Origin: Lethocerus indicus
Taxonomy: Eukaryota; Arthropoda; Insecta; Hemiptera; Belostomatidae
Direction: 5' to 3'
Assembly (NCBI GenBank): GCA_019843655.1
Contig: JACDQD010000106.1
Span: 4,143,501-4,207,500 of the forward strand
Length of the DNA: 64,000 nt
Position numbers and translations under genes: made by a program. Under the pieces are notes generated by a model, which ran no database searches, was not told where the DNA came from, and saw nothing but the letters and a program-made list of their open reading frames with translations. This document shows positions 51,601 through 64,000 of this stretch, piece by piece (position 1 is the first letter of the stretch; every line of letters begins with the position of its first letter).

Positions 51601-53702
51601 TTACGAAACAGCCATACTGCATCAGAACTTAAAGATTGGTTAAATGGCAACAAAGTATATAATGAAGGTGTGTCAATTGTTAGCCCATTCGTTCCAGAAT
51701 GGCTTTATGCCACGTTACCAACATTGGCTGATACACCCATAATTTTTATATTTCTTGGGGCTTTGATTCAAACAATTCGATGTTACAATCACAATTCTAT
51801 GTGGTGTTTCCTTAACTGGTGTTCCTGGGTTTTATTAGTAGCTCTGGCTTGGTTTCCAAATGGATATGAGGAATTAATAACATATTTGCAGGTATGTTTT
51901 TTGCATACGTACAATTATTGTATATTATTATTTATTGCTTATAATACTGTATTGAAAATCTATAGTAATCAAATGTTGTTACATGATTATAAATTACAAA
52001 TTAATTGCTACAGTAAAACAAAAAATTACATTTTATAATTGAAACAAGTTAAAACACAATAAAACAAATACAAATAGTAATACAAATATGGTTACAGATA
52101 TTATCATGAAGTAAATATCATTGTAATATGGAACAATACATTATATAATTGATCACAATTTTTTGTTTATTTTTCAGATAATAACTGGTTCTCTATCATT
52201 TGTTTTAACTGGGCTGATAATTTTTAAAGACCAAAGGAAAGGTATTAAATTAAAAAAGAGAAGACCAATGGAAGACAAACATGTTTATGTATCACCAACA
52301 CTTGAGACAAATCGGTAAGAATATTAATTGTTGAATTAATAGAATATTGAATTTTTGTATGCAAGCTATAACCTACTTTTTACGTATATGTTTCTAACAT
52401 ATAAACAGTGAAATATCAATAAATGTAATTTAATATATATTATATAATTATTTTGGATGATTTGTTTACACTGTAGGTTTAGTTAATGTGTACGTAGATT
52501 TTAGCCCTCATAACCTAGTTGCATGAGTTGAAAAATTAACAAAAATTAAACAACTGGAAGACATAATGGCTCATTTGCTAGAAGTATCATATTTGATGGC
52601 ATAAATAAAAGATTCACTGTCTGTACCATCAAGGTTATTGTTAATGCTATATTTCTTAAAATACTTAACAATTATTTAAGTTCTTACACTTGTAGGCCAT
52701 TTCTTTTTTTCTGTAAGGTCATGATGGTATTGGCAAATATTGCAGCCCATTTTTAGTTCTTTTTACAATAGAAGCAATATTATTTAGATAAATATTAACA
52801 GTCCAGACAGGTAGTCCAGATTAACAAGTAATAGGAACAAATTAGCTTTTGGGGAGACCCAATTTCACACTTCAATCCTTGGTTTTTTAAAAACATTCTG
52901 GAAAAAAGTGTATCTCAAGTGTGCGATCAATTACATCAATGACAGTATTTATTTTTGATAAATGATGTCTTCATATTCTTAAGTTTTTTAGTAAATTTGA
53001 ATATTTATAAAAATATTTTTTTTCAGAGTTTCACCTTTAAAACTGAGCCCCGCTAATGAATTTCCTCCTGCCTCTTTTTCCCCATTTAAACCCGTCCCCC
53101 AAAGAGAAAATATGACTGACTTTGGAATCAGTAAACTAAGCTTGGGACCCAGTAAGACAAAAAGACAACAGAAACAGCAAGAAGGACCCTTCAAAATGCG
53201 TCAGGAATCAACTAAGCAACGAATATCTCCTATACTATCACCTCCTAGATTTATTCCCAATAAATTCGATAAATTTAATTCTGGTTTTGATAAACCTCTA
53301 ACGAGATCATCCAGTTATAGTAGTAGTGGTTTTGCTTCAGTCTCCGACATAGAACGATCAAGAACACCTTCTGTATGTGATGGTTTTGATCAGTCTTTTG
53401 ATCCAACCAGTTATATCACTTCATATAATGGTTATTCACCAAATAGCATGTATAATTCATTTAATCCAGTCCCATTTTCTCCCATGGCTTATTACCACTT
53501 TGCAACAGAATTTCAGAGAATGTATACACCACCTTCGCCTAATATGTTAAACTCGAGCTGTGGCAGCACTTGTCATGGAAATAACAAAGTGTTCAATATA
53601 TGGAGTATTCTTTATTTAATACCAATTTTATTTTTAGTTTTGAGCAACATAGCTTTGCTGTGGACTGTTTACCATAAAGATATCCTTAAATTAGGTAATT
53701 GA
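48654..53702 (+). CDS. TMEM201: TMEM201/Samp1 (NET5), inner nuclear membrane protein
   Basis: Six exons (48654-48926, 49297-49505, 50948-51068, 51514-51891, 52178-52314, 53027-53702) join in phase to 597 residues. The N-terminus has hydrophobic segments, then an Ima1-type zinc-binding region with CxxC pairs C61-C64 and C80-C83 (CWFC, FCPKCEQYNGF), then EDGDYNRIIP and further Cys pairs (CDTC, CKLCKSC). Exon 4 encodes membrane spans. Exon 6 is a long Ser/Pro-rich nucleoplasmic segment, and a last span (ILYLIPILFLVLSNIALLW) ends the protein. Samp1 interacts with the LINC complex and spindle during mitosis and links centrosome and nuclear envelope. AATAAA follows the stop at 53,768-53,773. Confidence 0.93.
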
Positions 53703-54626
53703 CCATGTTTTTTAACAGTTTTATTATTTATTTGTAATGAATGACACTGATAAATAGACATTTTAAAAATAAAATATTTTGAAGTGTTGACAAAAATATA
53801 TGGCTCCTTGTATATATTATTATTTTTGAGTTGTAGATATTGACAATTTATATCTATAATGGTGGTTAAAAAGTTTTAATATTATTACTTAAGCAAAAAA
53901 GATTTTCTTTTAGTGAAATCAATGTACAGTATGAAAGTATTGTATAATAAAACCAAATTGTTTCTGTTCGCAGTATTACAGTTATAGAATCTCTGCAAAA
54001 GTATCTGGTTATGTAGAATAATGCTGTCAATTTAAAAAATGTTTTGTATTAAACAGTAAAAAAATATTCAAAATGTTGTGCCACCTTCTTGATCACTGCC
54101 ATAAAACATATGTACATTAATTCAGGTAATTTTTTTAATCAATGCATTTTTTATAATGTTATAATACATTTTACTGATTGATCAGTGGAAATATTTGTAT
54201 ATTAATATAACAAATTTGTTAGATGACACTTTTGTTTAATTATGGTAATCTCTTGTTTTATTAGGTTCTGAAGATGTCATTATTTATAAGAATAATATCG
54301 TTTCAATTATTAATATTGTATAAATTATTTTCTTGTTAACAAAGTTGGAGTTCCTATTTAATTAATATTAATATTTTTTCATGAATTGTTTAACAATATT
54401 TTGTACTGTTTGATCACTATGTATCTATAAATAAATAAAACTAATTATTAATTTGTTTGTGTTTGTTTTATAGTAAATGAAATGTGTATATAATAATACA
54501 TAGAAAATTATTTTATTTCTTATAATAGTACATTAGAAAAAATATATTTTTGAAATGCTGAAAGTAATCATTGGTGATTATGAAACACAGTTGTTCAAGT
54601 ACACATTTATTGCATAGTATCAACAT
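53703..54626. other. 3' flanks between convergent TMEM201 and HAUS3
   Basis: AT-rich with no coding exon. It contains polyadenylation signals for TMEM201 (53,768-53,773) and HAUS3 (minus strand, 54,606-54,611). Confidence 0.65.
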
Positions 54627-57600
54627 TTAATACCAATAAGGCTTTATGATAGTGCAGGACTGTTCCCTTATTCTTATATTATTTTCTTCTTCCATTGATT
54701 TGGCTTCTTCCTCAATTTCGCTTATGTCTGATATCAGACGGTGTGGTTGTTTAAATAAGAAAATCCACATGTATTCAAGTTTTTGCCTATAGGGATCTTT
54801 TAATGATTCCTGAAACAAAGATTCTTTATGGTATTTAAAATTTACATAGATTTTGAACAGAAATTCTTTGCAATTATAATTGTAAAAGGATTTTTGAGAT
54901 AAGAGTTGAGGTTTTTTATTCTTACTCCTCACTACAAGTAAATACTAAATTGACTTCGTACTAAGGATACTATTTAATTTACCTTGTGTTTATTCAGCTT
55001 ATTTTTTATACATGACATATAGTTTTCAGTCTTTTCCAACCGATTTTCTATAATATTCAAACTATCAGTCATTTCACGATCAAAAATAATGAGTCTTCTT
55101 GTAGGTGCAACAAATAGATATTGTTGAAAATTCTTTAACCACTGAAAGCTGGAATAAATAAGTGAATTAGTAGTAATGCATTTTTTACATTATTCTAGTG
55201 GAAGTCCTACTAGAGGAAAAATATAATTCCTACATGTGTTATAATTCCTATAGGATTTGTTTCACCCCAGTTAGTGGTTCTATTAGCAAATTTCTATTAT
55301 AATGAGAAACATGTGACCAATTCAGTATCATAACAGTTTTATTTCTCCAATGAAGAAGTAAAATTAAAGAAAAATATGTGAAGCTGAAGGCCTCACAACT
55401 TATGGTAAAAATTCATTCTTCCTTGTTCTATAAATTTGTGATGTAGGCCACTACTGTAGTACCAGTATTTTCCAATTATCTTAATTTAATTTGACACTAC
55501 TTATACTTACATATTCCTCATAACCTCTGTTTGTTCATGAAGATTAAAAGCGATCTGTTCCTGAGCCTTGATAACTCCCATGTCTACCCTCTTTATTGTT
55601 TCAATTATGTCTTCAAAACTATTACAGTTATTTGACTCTGGTAAGTTTGACAACATTAACCCCAATGTTTTTAACATTGGATTCATTTGAATAGTGTGAC
55701 ATGACTGTGGTTTCTCTTCATGTCCCAAAGCCTAAACATAAAATCAATATGGTTTACTGAATTTATTTCGCCTATTTAAACAGTACAACAATTATATTAA
55801 AATACTAATATTTCACCATCCTATGTTGATTTTCTGTCACTGATCTATTTAAAACTTCTCTTGTATTTAGGAGTAAGAATTCAGCTGCTCTAATTATTTT
55901 AGCTTCACGTCTAAGGAACAGCCAAAATATGTTGTTTAAAAGTTTGCGTTTCTTCAGTATTTTTTCCAACTCTACCAGATGCATTAGTTTCTTCCTTTTC
56001 TGTTGAGTTTTTCTGGACTTCTCTTCATTTCCTTTCCCCACTAATAAGCTTCTGACATACTTCTGACTTTTTAAAAGGAGTTGATATTCGCTGCAGACTT
56101 CTGGCGGTATGAATTTTGGTACGACGACACTAAATATTAAATATGCAAGGTCAACAGCTACAAAAGAGAATACTAAATTCTTTGCACAAATTATGTGATA
56201 TAATTAAAATATAATGTGCATGAAAACAGATTATTAATTCTACACCATGAGAGAAATTATTCAATCACACAACCACAACAAGTTGTTTTGTGGTTACATT
56301 TAATGTTTATGTTTTGAATACCATCACTCGTATTTCTCTGGCTCCACTTGTATTTTTAAACCTAAGCTAACCTGGTTTTGGCTTCTCACCATCATCACTG
56401 GATTCCACCAGTATGACTGGCATTCTATACGTACAAATGTTGACTGTTAAAACATCCTGTCAGCATTGTCCCTGTAGTGGACATCTGCCATAACAGTGGT
56501 GACAGTTCTGACAGGAGTACTCATCCGCAACCAAATTTAAATATTTATTGTAATTATAAATGATTACAATTATTGTAATAAAGAACCCCCATATTTAATG
56601 TTTTGAATGCAGTGAACTACTGCATATTTAACATATTAAATTAGATTTTTATTCTAATTTTTAATTCGATAATTAAATAACTCTTTTTCAGGTATAATGT
56701 ATCCTTAATCCTTCTGACCAATTTTGATATAAATAACCTTATTTCATTAATGTTTGATTTATTTGATTGCTCAGAAATTTCCTCGCATTTAACATTGAGA
56801 AAGTGCAGTGCCTCTGTGATACCAGCATTTAGGGAAGTAGCAAGAATATATTCCATTTCAGCTTGCTGGCAACTAAAAAATCAAAGGAACAATAATTTAG
56901 AAATATAACTTCTAACATTTCTATTATATTAACTGATATTTTATATAATATAATACAGAAATCAAACCAGTCTTTTACTTAATAACAATATTACCAAAAG
57001 AAGAAATAAATTCCATCTTTATTTAAAAGACATCAGAAGTTTAATTAATCATAATTGTTTAAAACTATAAGGGTGAAAACTGAATGACCACTTACTCAAA
57101 AGCTGCCCTATGCATATTTGTATTTATATAATCAGAATTTTCAACATTGGAAAATGTAAAATTTGTGCTATTATTAAAACCACCCATCATACTACCAGAA
57201 GTTGAAATTTGATCTCTAAAATACTTGTTACGTATTCCCTGTAAGAAAGAAATTATTAATTTTGTATTTTTACAATGACCAATTTTATTTATTTATTTAT
57301 ATACATACGTAAATTTAAAAACAACGGAACTACTCCAGTTTAAAACGTACAAGGTGGTACCTCATTAAATTTTTACACATAATAATTTACCATAATAATA
57401 AAATACTCAGTAACTCCAATGGTATCATCAAGTAGTGAATCTTAAACTGGAAGTCAGCCAAAAGAACATACAATTACACATAATTACCATTTTATTAATC
57501 AGGCGTTTCACAGAAGACCATACTGTTTCAAATGAATCATTCAGCTGCAAATAAATGTCTAATGATTGCTGGCAAAAATACATTCCAGACCCCTGTAATA

Positions 57601-59150
57601 AATAAAAATGTACATTATTGTATATAGCTATTTATAAATTATATAGCTCAAGGATATAATTCCATTACAAAACTTCTGTTAAAAAAAAAACAGAATATAT
57701 GCATTTCTTATTCAAAAAATATTTTTTAATTAAATAATTAGTTTCAAGAACAATGAAGGAAATAGCAAGCATCAAAGCAGGTTACTTATACATACTGAAA
57801 CATATTTATCAAAAACATTGTTATGTAATTTCATCCAGTTTCCTTCCACTTCACCCAAACTATGTGAATATTGATCTATTAGTTCCATGACCACTCTCTT
57901 TTCTGTATTACTGATATTCTCTTTTTTATTTATTTGAACTTTCATTATTTCTCTTTCCTCCTCTAAATATGTCTTCTCTTCCCTAAATTAATGTACAATA
58001 ACATTATAAAAAATAAAAATGTAAATGCAGAATACAAAAAAGTTCATCTGTGACTCATATAACACAACAGATACTTACACCATGAAGAATTACAATAATT
58101 ATTTTGAAAATAATAACCAAGCCAGCAGTTATTATGAATATTATATAGCCACTCTAACTAATATCACACCATTTTTGAATATATTTACATAGAAATACAT
58201 ACTTACAGGCTTAAGGACTAGAGCGGCATTAAAACTACATAGTGCTCAGTAATAGAAGATAAAACTGAAGACCACTGACCAAGATTGCCTACGGTCCAAA
58301 TTATCCCAAGTAGTTTTCATGAATTAATGAATACTTAATATTTGTTTTTATTGTAAAAAGTTTCATATTTTTCAATGTTCTTCAATATGTCTAACAATTT
58401 TTAGTCTAACAATAGTTTTTCTTTGAGTTTTCAGTATATTTGGCCACTTTTCAATATCTTAAAGGAATGTCAATGAATAATTATAATTTGGTTAATACAA
58501 ATGTTTAGCATAAATATCTAAATTAGTTATAGATGTTTTGCATTGGTACTTGCACCATGTCAGAATGGCTAAAGAATATAAAAAATAGTAAAAAAACAGT
58601 CAACTTTTATAAGCCTAAAAAGGTCTGCTAACCATTTAGTTAGGTTCAAAACAATAAAATAATAAATTGAAACACTAGCAAATAAATAACACTTACACTA
58701 TCACATCCTGTAAAAATGACAAATAATCCAACTGCTGTTTACAAGAGTTATATGCATTCAATAGATTTGTTTCATTTCCATCACACAAGTGTAAATCGGG
58801 GTCAGAAATGTAGCTATGCAACTCTTCATCCAATTCTTCTTCAATTATATGGACCTTATTCTTCTTCAAATGTTTCTCCCTACAATTAATATATACACAT
58901 TTGACATGATTCTACTTGATGCCTTTAAATGCTAATAATATAAAAACACTATAACAACTTACAAAATATGACATTCTGGAGACCTGTAGTTGTCTTCTGT
59001 TATGGTATTAGTAAACCAATCAATAAAGTCATGCAAATCAGTAATTTCTGATATCCAGTCAAATGATTCTGCTGATAGCTCCTCTATAGGATATCCAGTT
59101 TTGGACAATATATTAATAATATCGTCACCAACACTAGCTATTTGAGGCAT
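54627..59150 (-). CDS. HAUS3: HAUS augmin-like complex subunit 3 (Dgt3)
   Basis: Ten minus-strand exons (58963-59150, 58697-58879, 57796-57982, 57488-57592, 57096-57238, 56682-56872, 55817-56157, 55511-55731, 54983-55148, 54627-54809) join in phase to 635 residues (human 603). The N-terminus, INILSKTGYPIEELSAESFD followed by WISEITDLHDFIDWF, aligns with the HAUS3 start (KKIGYP, FDWLFE, FLKWF). The rest is mostly helical and coiled coil (EEKTYLEEEREIMKVQINKK, IIENRLEKTENYM). Augmin nucleates branching microtubules by recruiting gamma-tubulin ring complexes to spindle microtubules. The exon 6/7 junction uses a weak donor (AAAAAGA|GTTATT); it is chosen because the phase fits the strong acceptor at 56,158. 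A donor at ATAAG|GTTATT with a later acceptor is the alternative. The 3' UTR is very short. Confidence 0.85.
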
Positions 59151-59734
59151 TCTGGAGTGGTACAAATTTGGTAAACACGCAAATTAAACACAAAATATAT
59201 AAAACAAAATAAAAACTAATGCTAGATTTTATTGAAATTTGCAGAATACATTCAAATCACAACAGTTTCTAAACACTTCATGTAGATATAACAGTGCAGG
59301 TCACTATAATCACCAATATAATTTTTGTAAATGCGGATACCAAAACAATAATATAACCTTTGTAACCTCAACTTCGCCCGGGAAAAATATTCCACTGCTA
59401 TTGAAGAAAATATGACTCACTGTAACATTTAAACGACACAAAAGCAATTTTATATAATTGACTACTAATACTACTACTGTAACAGTTTGAAATAAAATAA
59501 AGACACCAAATAAAAAGGTGATAACCTATTCAAACATATTACCGCCAAGTCAAACTTCAAGTTAGAAAACCGTTACAAAAACTGATAAACTAATTGTAAC
59601 CTACGATACTTAATGAACATAGTAAAACTTAAAATAACAAACCCATGTGTTTGTAATATACAATTTTATTAGTACTCACGTCTATAATTGCGTCATTTTA
59701 ACGCTTTTTAAATTCAAGTGTGTGGATATTTATG

Positions 59735-59740
<6 letters not shown>
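59151..59740 (-). promoter_or_regulatory. HAUS3 upstream region
   Basis: No further ATG-bearing exon is supported. The stretch should contain the HAUS3 promoter and 5' UTR. No core element can be named. Confidence 0.35.

Positions 59741-59789
<49 letters not shown>
59741..59789. repeat. (TA)n microsatellite between HAUS3 and the SLC7 gene
   Basis: About 24 uninterrupted TA units. Confidence 0.95.
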
Positions 59790-59791
<2 letters not shown>

Positions 59792-59939
59792 TTTTGTAAA
59801 ATGTATGGTTCGCCTCTTTGCAAGTGTCTATGTAGAGAAATCCGAGCAAGAAGCGATAGAAACGAAAATCGATATTTTCCTCATTTAAAATGACGTAGGC
59901 TAAATAAGGCGTTTTATTGAGTGACTTTCTTTCAAATTG

Positions 59940-60320
59940 ATACAGTAGTAGTAGCAGTAGTCAATCATATACAGTTGTATGTGAACTGTGTGCAATCGCT
60001 TTAACGTCGTTTAAATGTTACGTTGAGTTCGCCCTTTCACTTGCACTCCCACCATCTCCATCTTCGATTTCGCAACCGTTATCTGTGGGAGGCGAAGTCT
60101 GACTTTTACTATTGTATTATCGCCACTCCGCCTCCGGATGACTCCTGTCGTTTCTGTAGTTAGTGAATTGGGGGCCTCTGTCCTTTTCTTTACCAGCAAT
60201 GTAACGACTACGGGCTTTACAAGTTCAGAGGTCGCCCTCACAGTTCGCGCACTTAACTTTTCTGTCGCAATCGCTCGCCCAATAGTTTCCCGAGCATTGC
60301 ACATACTTTTGATTTAGGGA
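59940..60320. promoter_or_regulatory. GC-richer block, possible promoter or 5' noncoding exon of the SLC7 gene
   Basis: Relative to its surroundings this block is richer in G, C and CpG (for example GCCACTCCGCCTCCGGATGA). The SLC7 start codon at 62,812 lies one base after a splice acceptor, so a noncoding 5' exon must lie upstream, and this block is the best candidate. A 97-codon minus-strand frame at 60,011-60,304 spans it but looks like chance in GC-rich DNA. Confidence 0.3.
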
Positions 60321-60696
60321 ACAGTACTCCTGCTGTAGCTAAATAACTATTACTGGTAGCTTCTTGCGTGACTTATGTTTCCACATGTATGCGGGGGTAG
60401 TATATGTCAATTTGACCAGAATAGATCTCTGATTGAATGCTGTAATTTTTATGTTAAATATAGATAAACGATTAATTTAATATAAAAATAAATTAAATAA
60501 AAAACTAGAACATACATCATTGCGTTAAACTGGTAAATTACTGGTCAAATTCTTAACCTGCCAATTCAAATGGCTGATAATAAATAAAGCAGTTCATTTT
60601 AATTCCCAGTATAACGTATTGATTCTTAGACTAATAATATGTGTGCTTGTATGGACTTATGTGTGTGAGGGAATTTCTAGAAATATATAATTCAAT

Positions 60697-60700
<4 letters not shown>

Positions 60701-60784
<84 letters not shown>
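60701..60784. repeat. compound (AC)n(AT)n(GT)n microsatellite
   Basis: AC units to about 60,729, AT units to about 60,776, then GTGTGTGT. The AC and GT ends are complementary, so the whole tract is nearly palindromic. Confidence 0.95.
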
Positions 60785-62810
60785 AATTTGTGAATCCACT
60801 ACATTGATATTGCCTTAATGTTTGTTAGTACTTAATAAATGAACCGGAAATATGATCTCTGTACCAAAGATCCTTGGACTTTAGTGATCGAGTTGTCCTT
60901 GATGGTCGATTATCGGTGCTAGACATAGCATATCGGTTTTGATAATTGCCTTTGCAATATTTATTCATAATGAAATTCTTACTCTCTTTGTAAATTTCTA
61001 ATAAATTGTATTACAATTGATAACACAGTCGGTTTTTATGTCTTAGGTGGCAGCTATTTTATTAGAGTTTAAAAAATAGAAATATGAATATTTGTGATGA
61101 AAAATTTAGATTTAGATTGTCTAATAATAGAGGTTGGTAGGTAGGAGTACTGCTTCGGACACGATGTGTTTTTAAATGGAACCCAAAAAATTTACCTGTT
61201 GCCCTTGAGAATCCTTCAGTTTTTTTTACAAATATTTTAGATTTTTTCGTTGCCTATTTGGTTCTGGGATATTTCCACGAAATAAGCCATGGCAGTCAGA
61301 TATAATATTTGATTAATTGCAGAAATGTTAACACCTCGAACGGATGATTCATAGTAGTATAGTAAGAAATATATTCATACGTTATAAATAAACTTACGAA
61401 TAAATAAATAAATTAATAAGTAGTAATTTTATTTAATTCGTCCAATATTAAAGTAATACTAGTTCAGAAATAAAACATTTATTTGAAACTTTCTTACAAC
61501 TCAAATATAAATATTTGGGCCAGAGATAATCCTCCAGAGAGGATTTATTCCACTAAAAATACCTTATAAGCAGATTTGGTTTTACTTCTTTTAGTATAGC
61601 ATTGCTTTCAAAACTTTATTCCTGATAACTTTATAATGCAATTTTGCTTTCTAGTAATGAAAGTTATCTGTGAGTTACAGTAAACAATATTATCGATACT
61701 TTATGACCAAAGTAATAATCTGTTAATAATTCTCATTATAATAGTTAATTAGCAACTTATAAATATAATGTAAGCGTGTCCAATGGAGCTTAATAGCGCC
61801 CAGCTTGATCTAGCACTTTAATACTATGAAAACAAAGTTCATGAAGTAATGAATCCCTGCTCTAGTAAGTTGAGGTAGTTTCTAGCAGTCCTATATCAGT
61901 ATCCGACATCAGTCAACATTACATTTGACAGTCCTCCGAAAGGATCTTATGGAGATTGTACGGGACCATTATTATGTAATGGTTCCGTTCCTACAAACAA
62001 TTTCGATAACAGGACAAACCAGTTTTTAAGCTTCTATCGTTCAGTTGCCTCTGGACAGTATCTCGTGGTATGGTTATAAACAACAAATTCGGGAGTTATA
62101 CTTTCTATAATTTCGAGAAAACTAGAGTGAGTATATTGGTCTTTTAAAATTACCATGTAGTGCATGAAACATAAAGAAAGGACACTAAGTCTACAAGTAT
62201 AGTTAAATTCGGTTTTATATATACCTCCAGAGTAAAGGGGAATATATTTAAACATTCATAACATAAAATAATAAACTGTAATTATTAATAAACTTATTAT
62301 TATATCTTTCTATGTTTTATATAAAAATTATATTTTTTTTATTTTAAGTCGACTACAATTAAACTAAAATAATATTTTGAATTGCAGGTAATATGTTTGC
62401 TTAAAACGTCATTTGTTGTATATAACATTGAATTATTTATTTATTACAAAAGGTAACAGTATTATAAAATTGATATTTAATCAGTGGTAGGTCATATCCC
62501 TTTTAGGATTTCTATATAAAAATATTGCTCTAATATATGATAGCTAAAATATTAATCCAATTAATTACTAGGCTGAAGTTTCTGAAAGTGTAATCAGAGA
62601 GTGATAGAGCTACATGATTACAATAAGAAAAGGAAGGAAAGAAAAGCTAGTAGGGAAAATTTCTCAAAAACTAAATAAATAAATCTTGTGTGATAAAATT
62701 AATATCACTCATTTAGGCATACAAATTACAGCAATATAAGTGATACAATTAATTCAAAATCATATCGGATCTTTTTGACTCTGGTTCATGAATTCATAAA
62801 TAATTTTCAG
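60785..62810. other. gap upstream of the SLC7 start exon
   Basis: No coding exon is supported. It is probably 5' intron of the SLC7 gene, since an acceptor ends at 62,810. Confidence 0.5.
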
Positions 62811-62811
62811 G

Positions 62812-64000
62812 ATGGGGTTTTGGAATCAATTGATAAGAAAGAAAAACTTACAGCATGTGATTAATGAAGAATCACAATTGGGAAAGGTTTTATCTACACT
62901 TGATTTAACCGCTTTAGGAGTAAGTATTAGTTATGACATTGGAATATTATTATTACATAAAGAAAATCATCCATAAAATTATCATAGTCTAAACTTGAGA
63001 TATGCTTGTTACTGAGGTCAGTTGTTATAAAGATTTAATGTTACATTTCCATGCATATTGGCATCGGGCACAATTGCATGGAAAATAAATACTGTAAAAA
63101 AATAATGTTACATTTAGTTACATCTGAAACACACAGGCACAATTGCATGGAAAATAAATACTGTAAAAAAATAATGTTACATTTAGTTACATCTGAAACA
63201 CACATTATCACTAAATTTGCGCATCATAACTTTCTTTAGGTAGGATGTACTCTAGGTGTTGGAATATATGTGCTACCAGGTGCAGTAGCAAAAGAAGTAG
63301 CTGGTCCTGGAGTAATTTACTCCTTTCTATATGCTGCTGTTACATCAGTTTTTGCAGGTACATGAGACCGATGTTTATGAGGTACTTGTATGACTGTGAA
63401 TTTCTAAATTATTGAAACATTTAAGAGCACTGTATTAACTGGCGTATGATACAGTACTATTAATTGGGTTCATAATTATGCCTTTTCAGGTTTATGCTTT
63501 GCAGAATTTGGTGCAAGAGTTCCAAAAGCAGGTTCAGCTTACACTTACAGTTATGTTACTATTGGTGAATTTGTGGCCTTTGTAATAGGATGGAGTCTCA
63601 TTATGGAATATGCTATAGGTACAACTAAAGATAAAAATGATTATATTTTTAACCAAAATTAAGAAACTAAAATTAATTTCAATATTTCAGGTACAGCAAG
63701 TGTGGCAAAAGGATTGAGTGTATACCTGGATTCAATGATTGGAGGCAGTATAGAAGAATTCCACAGGAACTATTTTTCATTTGGCCAATTGCCATTCTTC
63801 TCTGAGTATTTTGATCTTTTCGCATTCATTGCTACAATTGCAACTACAAGTAATTTTAGTTAATCTCCCTAATATTAGATGACTTTTTTCTTTCTTTGAA
63901 TAGCACAATAGATGAATTTTATATTAATATAAATCATATACCTTGAATTGTTTCTACTTTCAGTTGGACTATCAATAGGATTTAAAGAGTCAGTATTACT
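62812..64000 (+). CDS. cationic amino acid transporter (SLC7/CAT family), N-terminal exons, cut by window end
   Basis: Exons 62812-62919, 63240-63357, 63490-63618, 63691-63849 and 63964 to the window edge join in phase to about 183 residues. The start [13 protein letters not shown] and the first span [20 protein letters not shown] match the CAT pattern, followed by [20 protein letters not shown] and [19 protein letters not shown], all hallmarks of CAT/APC transporters. CAT proteins import arginine, lysine and ornithine across the plasma membrane; fly relatives include slimfast and several CAT-like genes. Which paralogue this is cannot be decided from the part seen. The acceptor ending at 62,810 shows at least one noncoding upstream exon. 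Confidence 0.93.
63068..63204 (+). repeat. two-copy 69-bp tandem duplication in SLC7 intron 1
   Basis: Copies start with GCACAATTGCATGG at 63,068 and 63,137 and are almost identical. The short open frame with a repeated peptide is an artefact of the duplication. Confidence 0.95.

Noticed and set aside
60011..60304. 97-codon minus-strand frame in the GC-richer block
   Set aside because: No domain, no splice partners, and GC-rich sequence lengthens chance frames. It is more likely SLC7 promoter or 5' noncoding sequence.
1..64000. CRISPR arrays, operons, riboswitches, attachment sites
   Set aside because: The window is eukaryotic nuclear DNA. The only regular arrays are the 70-bp units and microsatellites, with no spacers.

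Overview
The window is AT-rich nuclear DNA from an animal, almost certainly an insect. It carries the eye-pigment ABC transporter white, melted, an insect-type cationic amino acid transporter and conserved eukaryotic housekeeping genes. All but two coding genes are split by GT-AG introns. The gaps are filled with TA microsatellites and decayed retroelement pieces. The order cannot be fixed from sequence alone.

Layout. 1-2,930 (+): last five exons of melted, with the PH domain. 5,620-7,214 (-): complete cyclophilin H (PPIH). 7,759-8,310: a 70-bp tandem array plus a repeat-family copy. 10,678-24,556 (-): a nine-exon gene for a small type I membrane protein with a six-cysteine lumenal segment and PPxY motifs (WBP1/VOPP1-like); it includes a 32-nt exon and large introns full of repeat remnants. 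24,557-35,519: gene-poor DNA with one informative retroelement remnant near 27.2-27.5 kb. 35,520-41,150 (+): white in 12 coding exons; its intron 8 holds an intact intronless B-type cyclin on the opposite strand (38,456-39,535). 43,787-44,500 (+): an intronless orphan reading frame. 44,910-48,248 (-): YEATS4/GAS41. 48,654-53,702 (+): TMEM201/Samp1, head-to-head with YEATS4. 54,627-59,150 (-): HAUS3 (augmin). 62,812 to the window end (+): 5' exons of an SLC7 cationic amino acid transporter.

The genes do not form a pathway. HAUS3, cyclin B and TMEM201 all relate to mitosis, spindle or nuclear envelope, but nothing suggests this is more than chance. Exon models were checked by codon phase across every junction, and all close in frame. 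The weakest joints are the HAUS3 exon 6/7 junction and the 5' end of white.

The least ordinary signals are the nested cyclin B, the dispersed repeat family (82-bp near-perfect inverted arms with a hammerhead-ribozyme-like core, a 70-bp tandem unit, and a possible Penelope-like coding remnant), the WBP1-like gene with an overlapping upstream ORF, and the 237-residue orphan protein.
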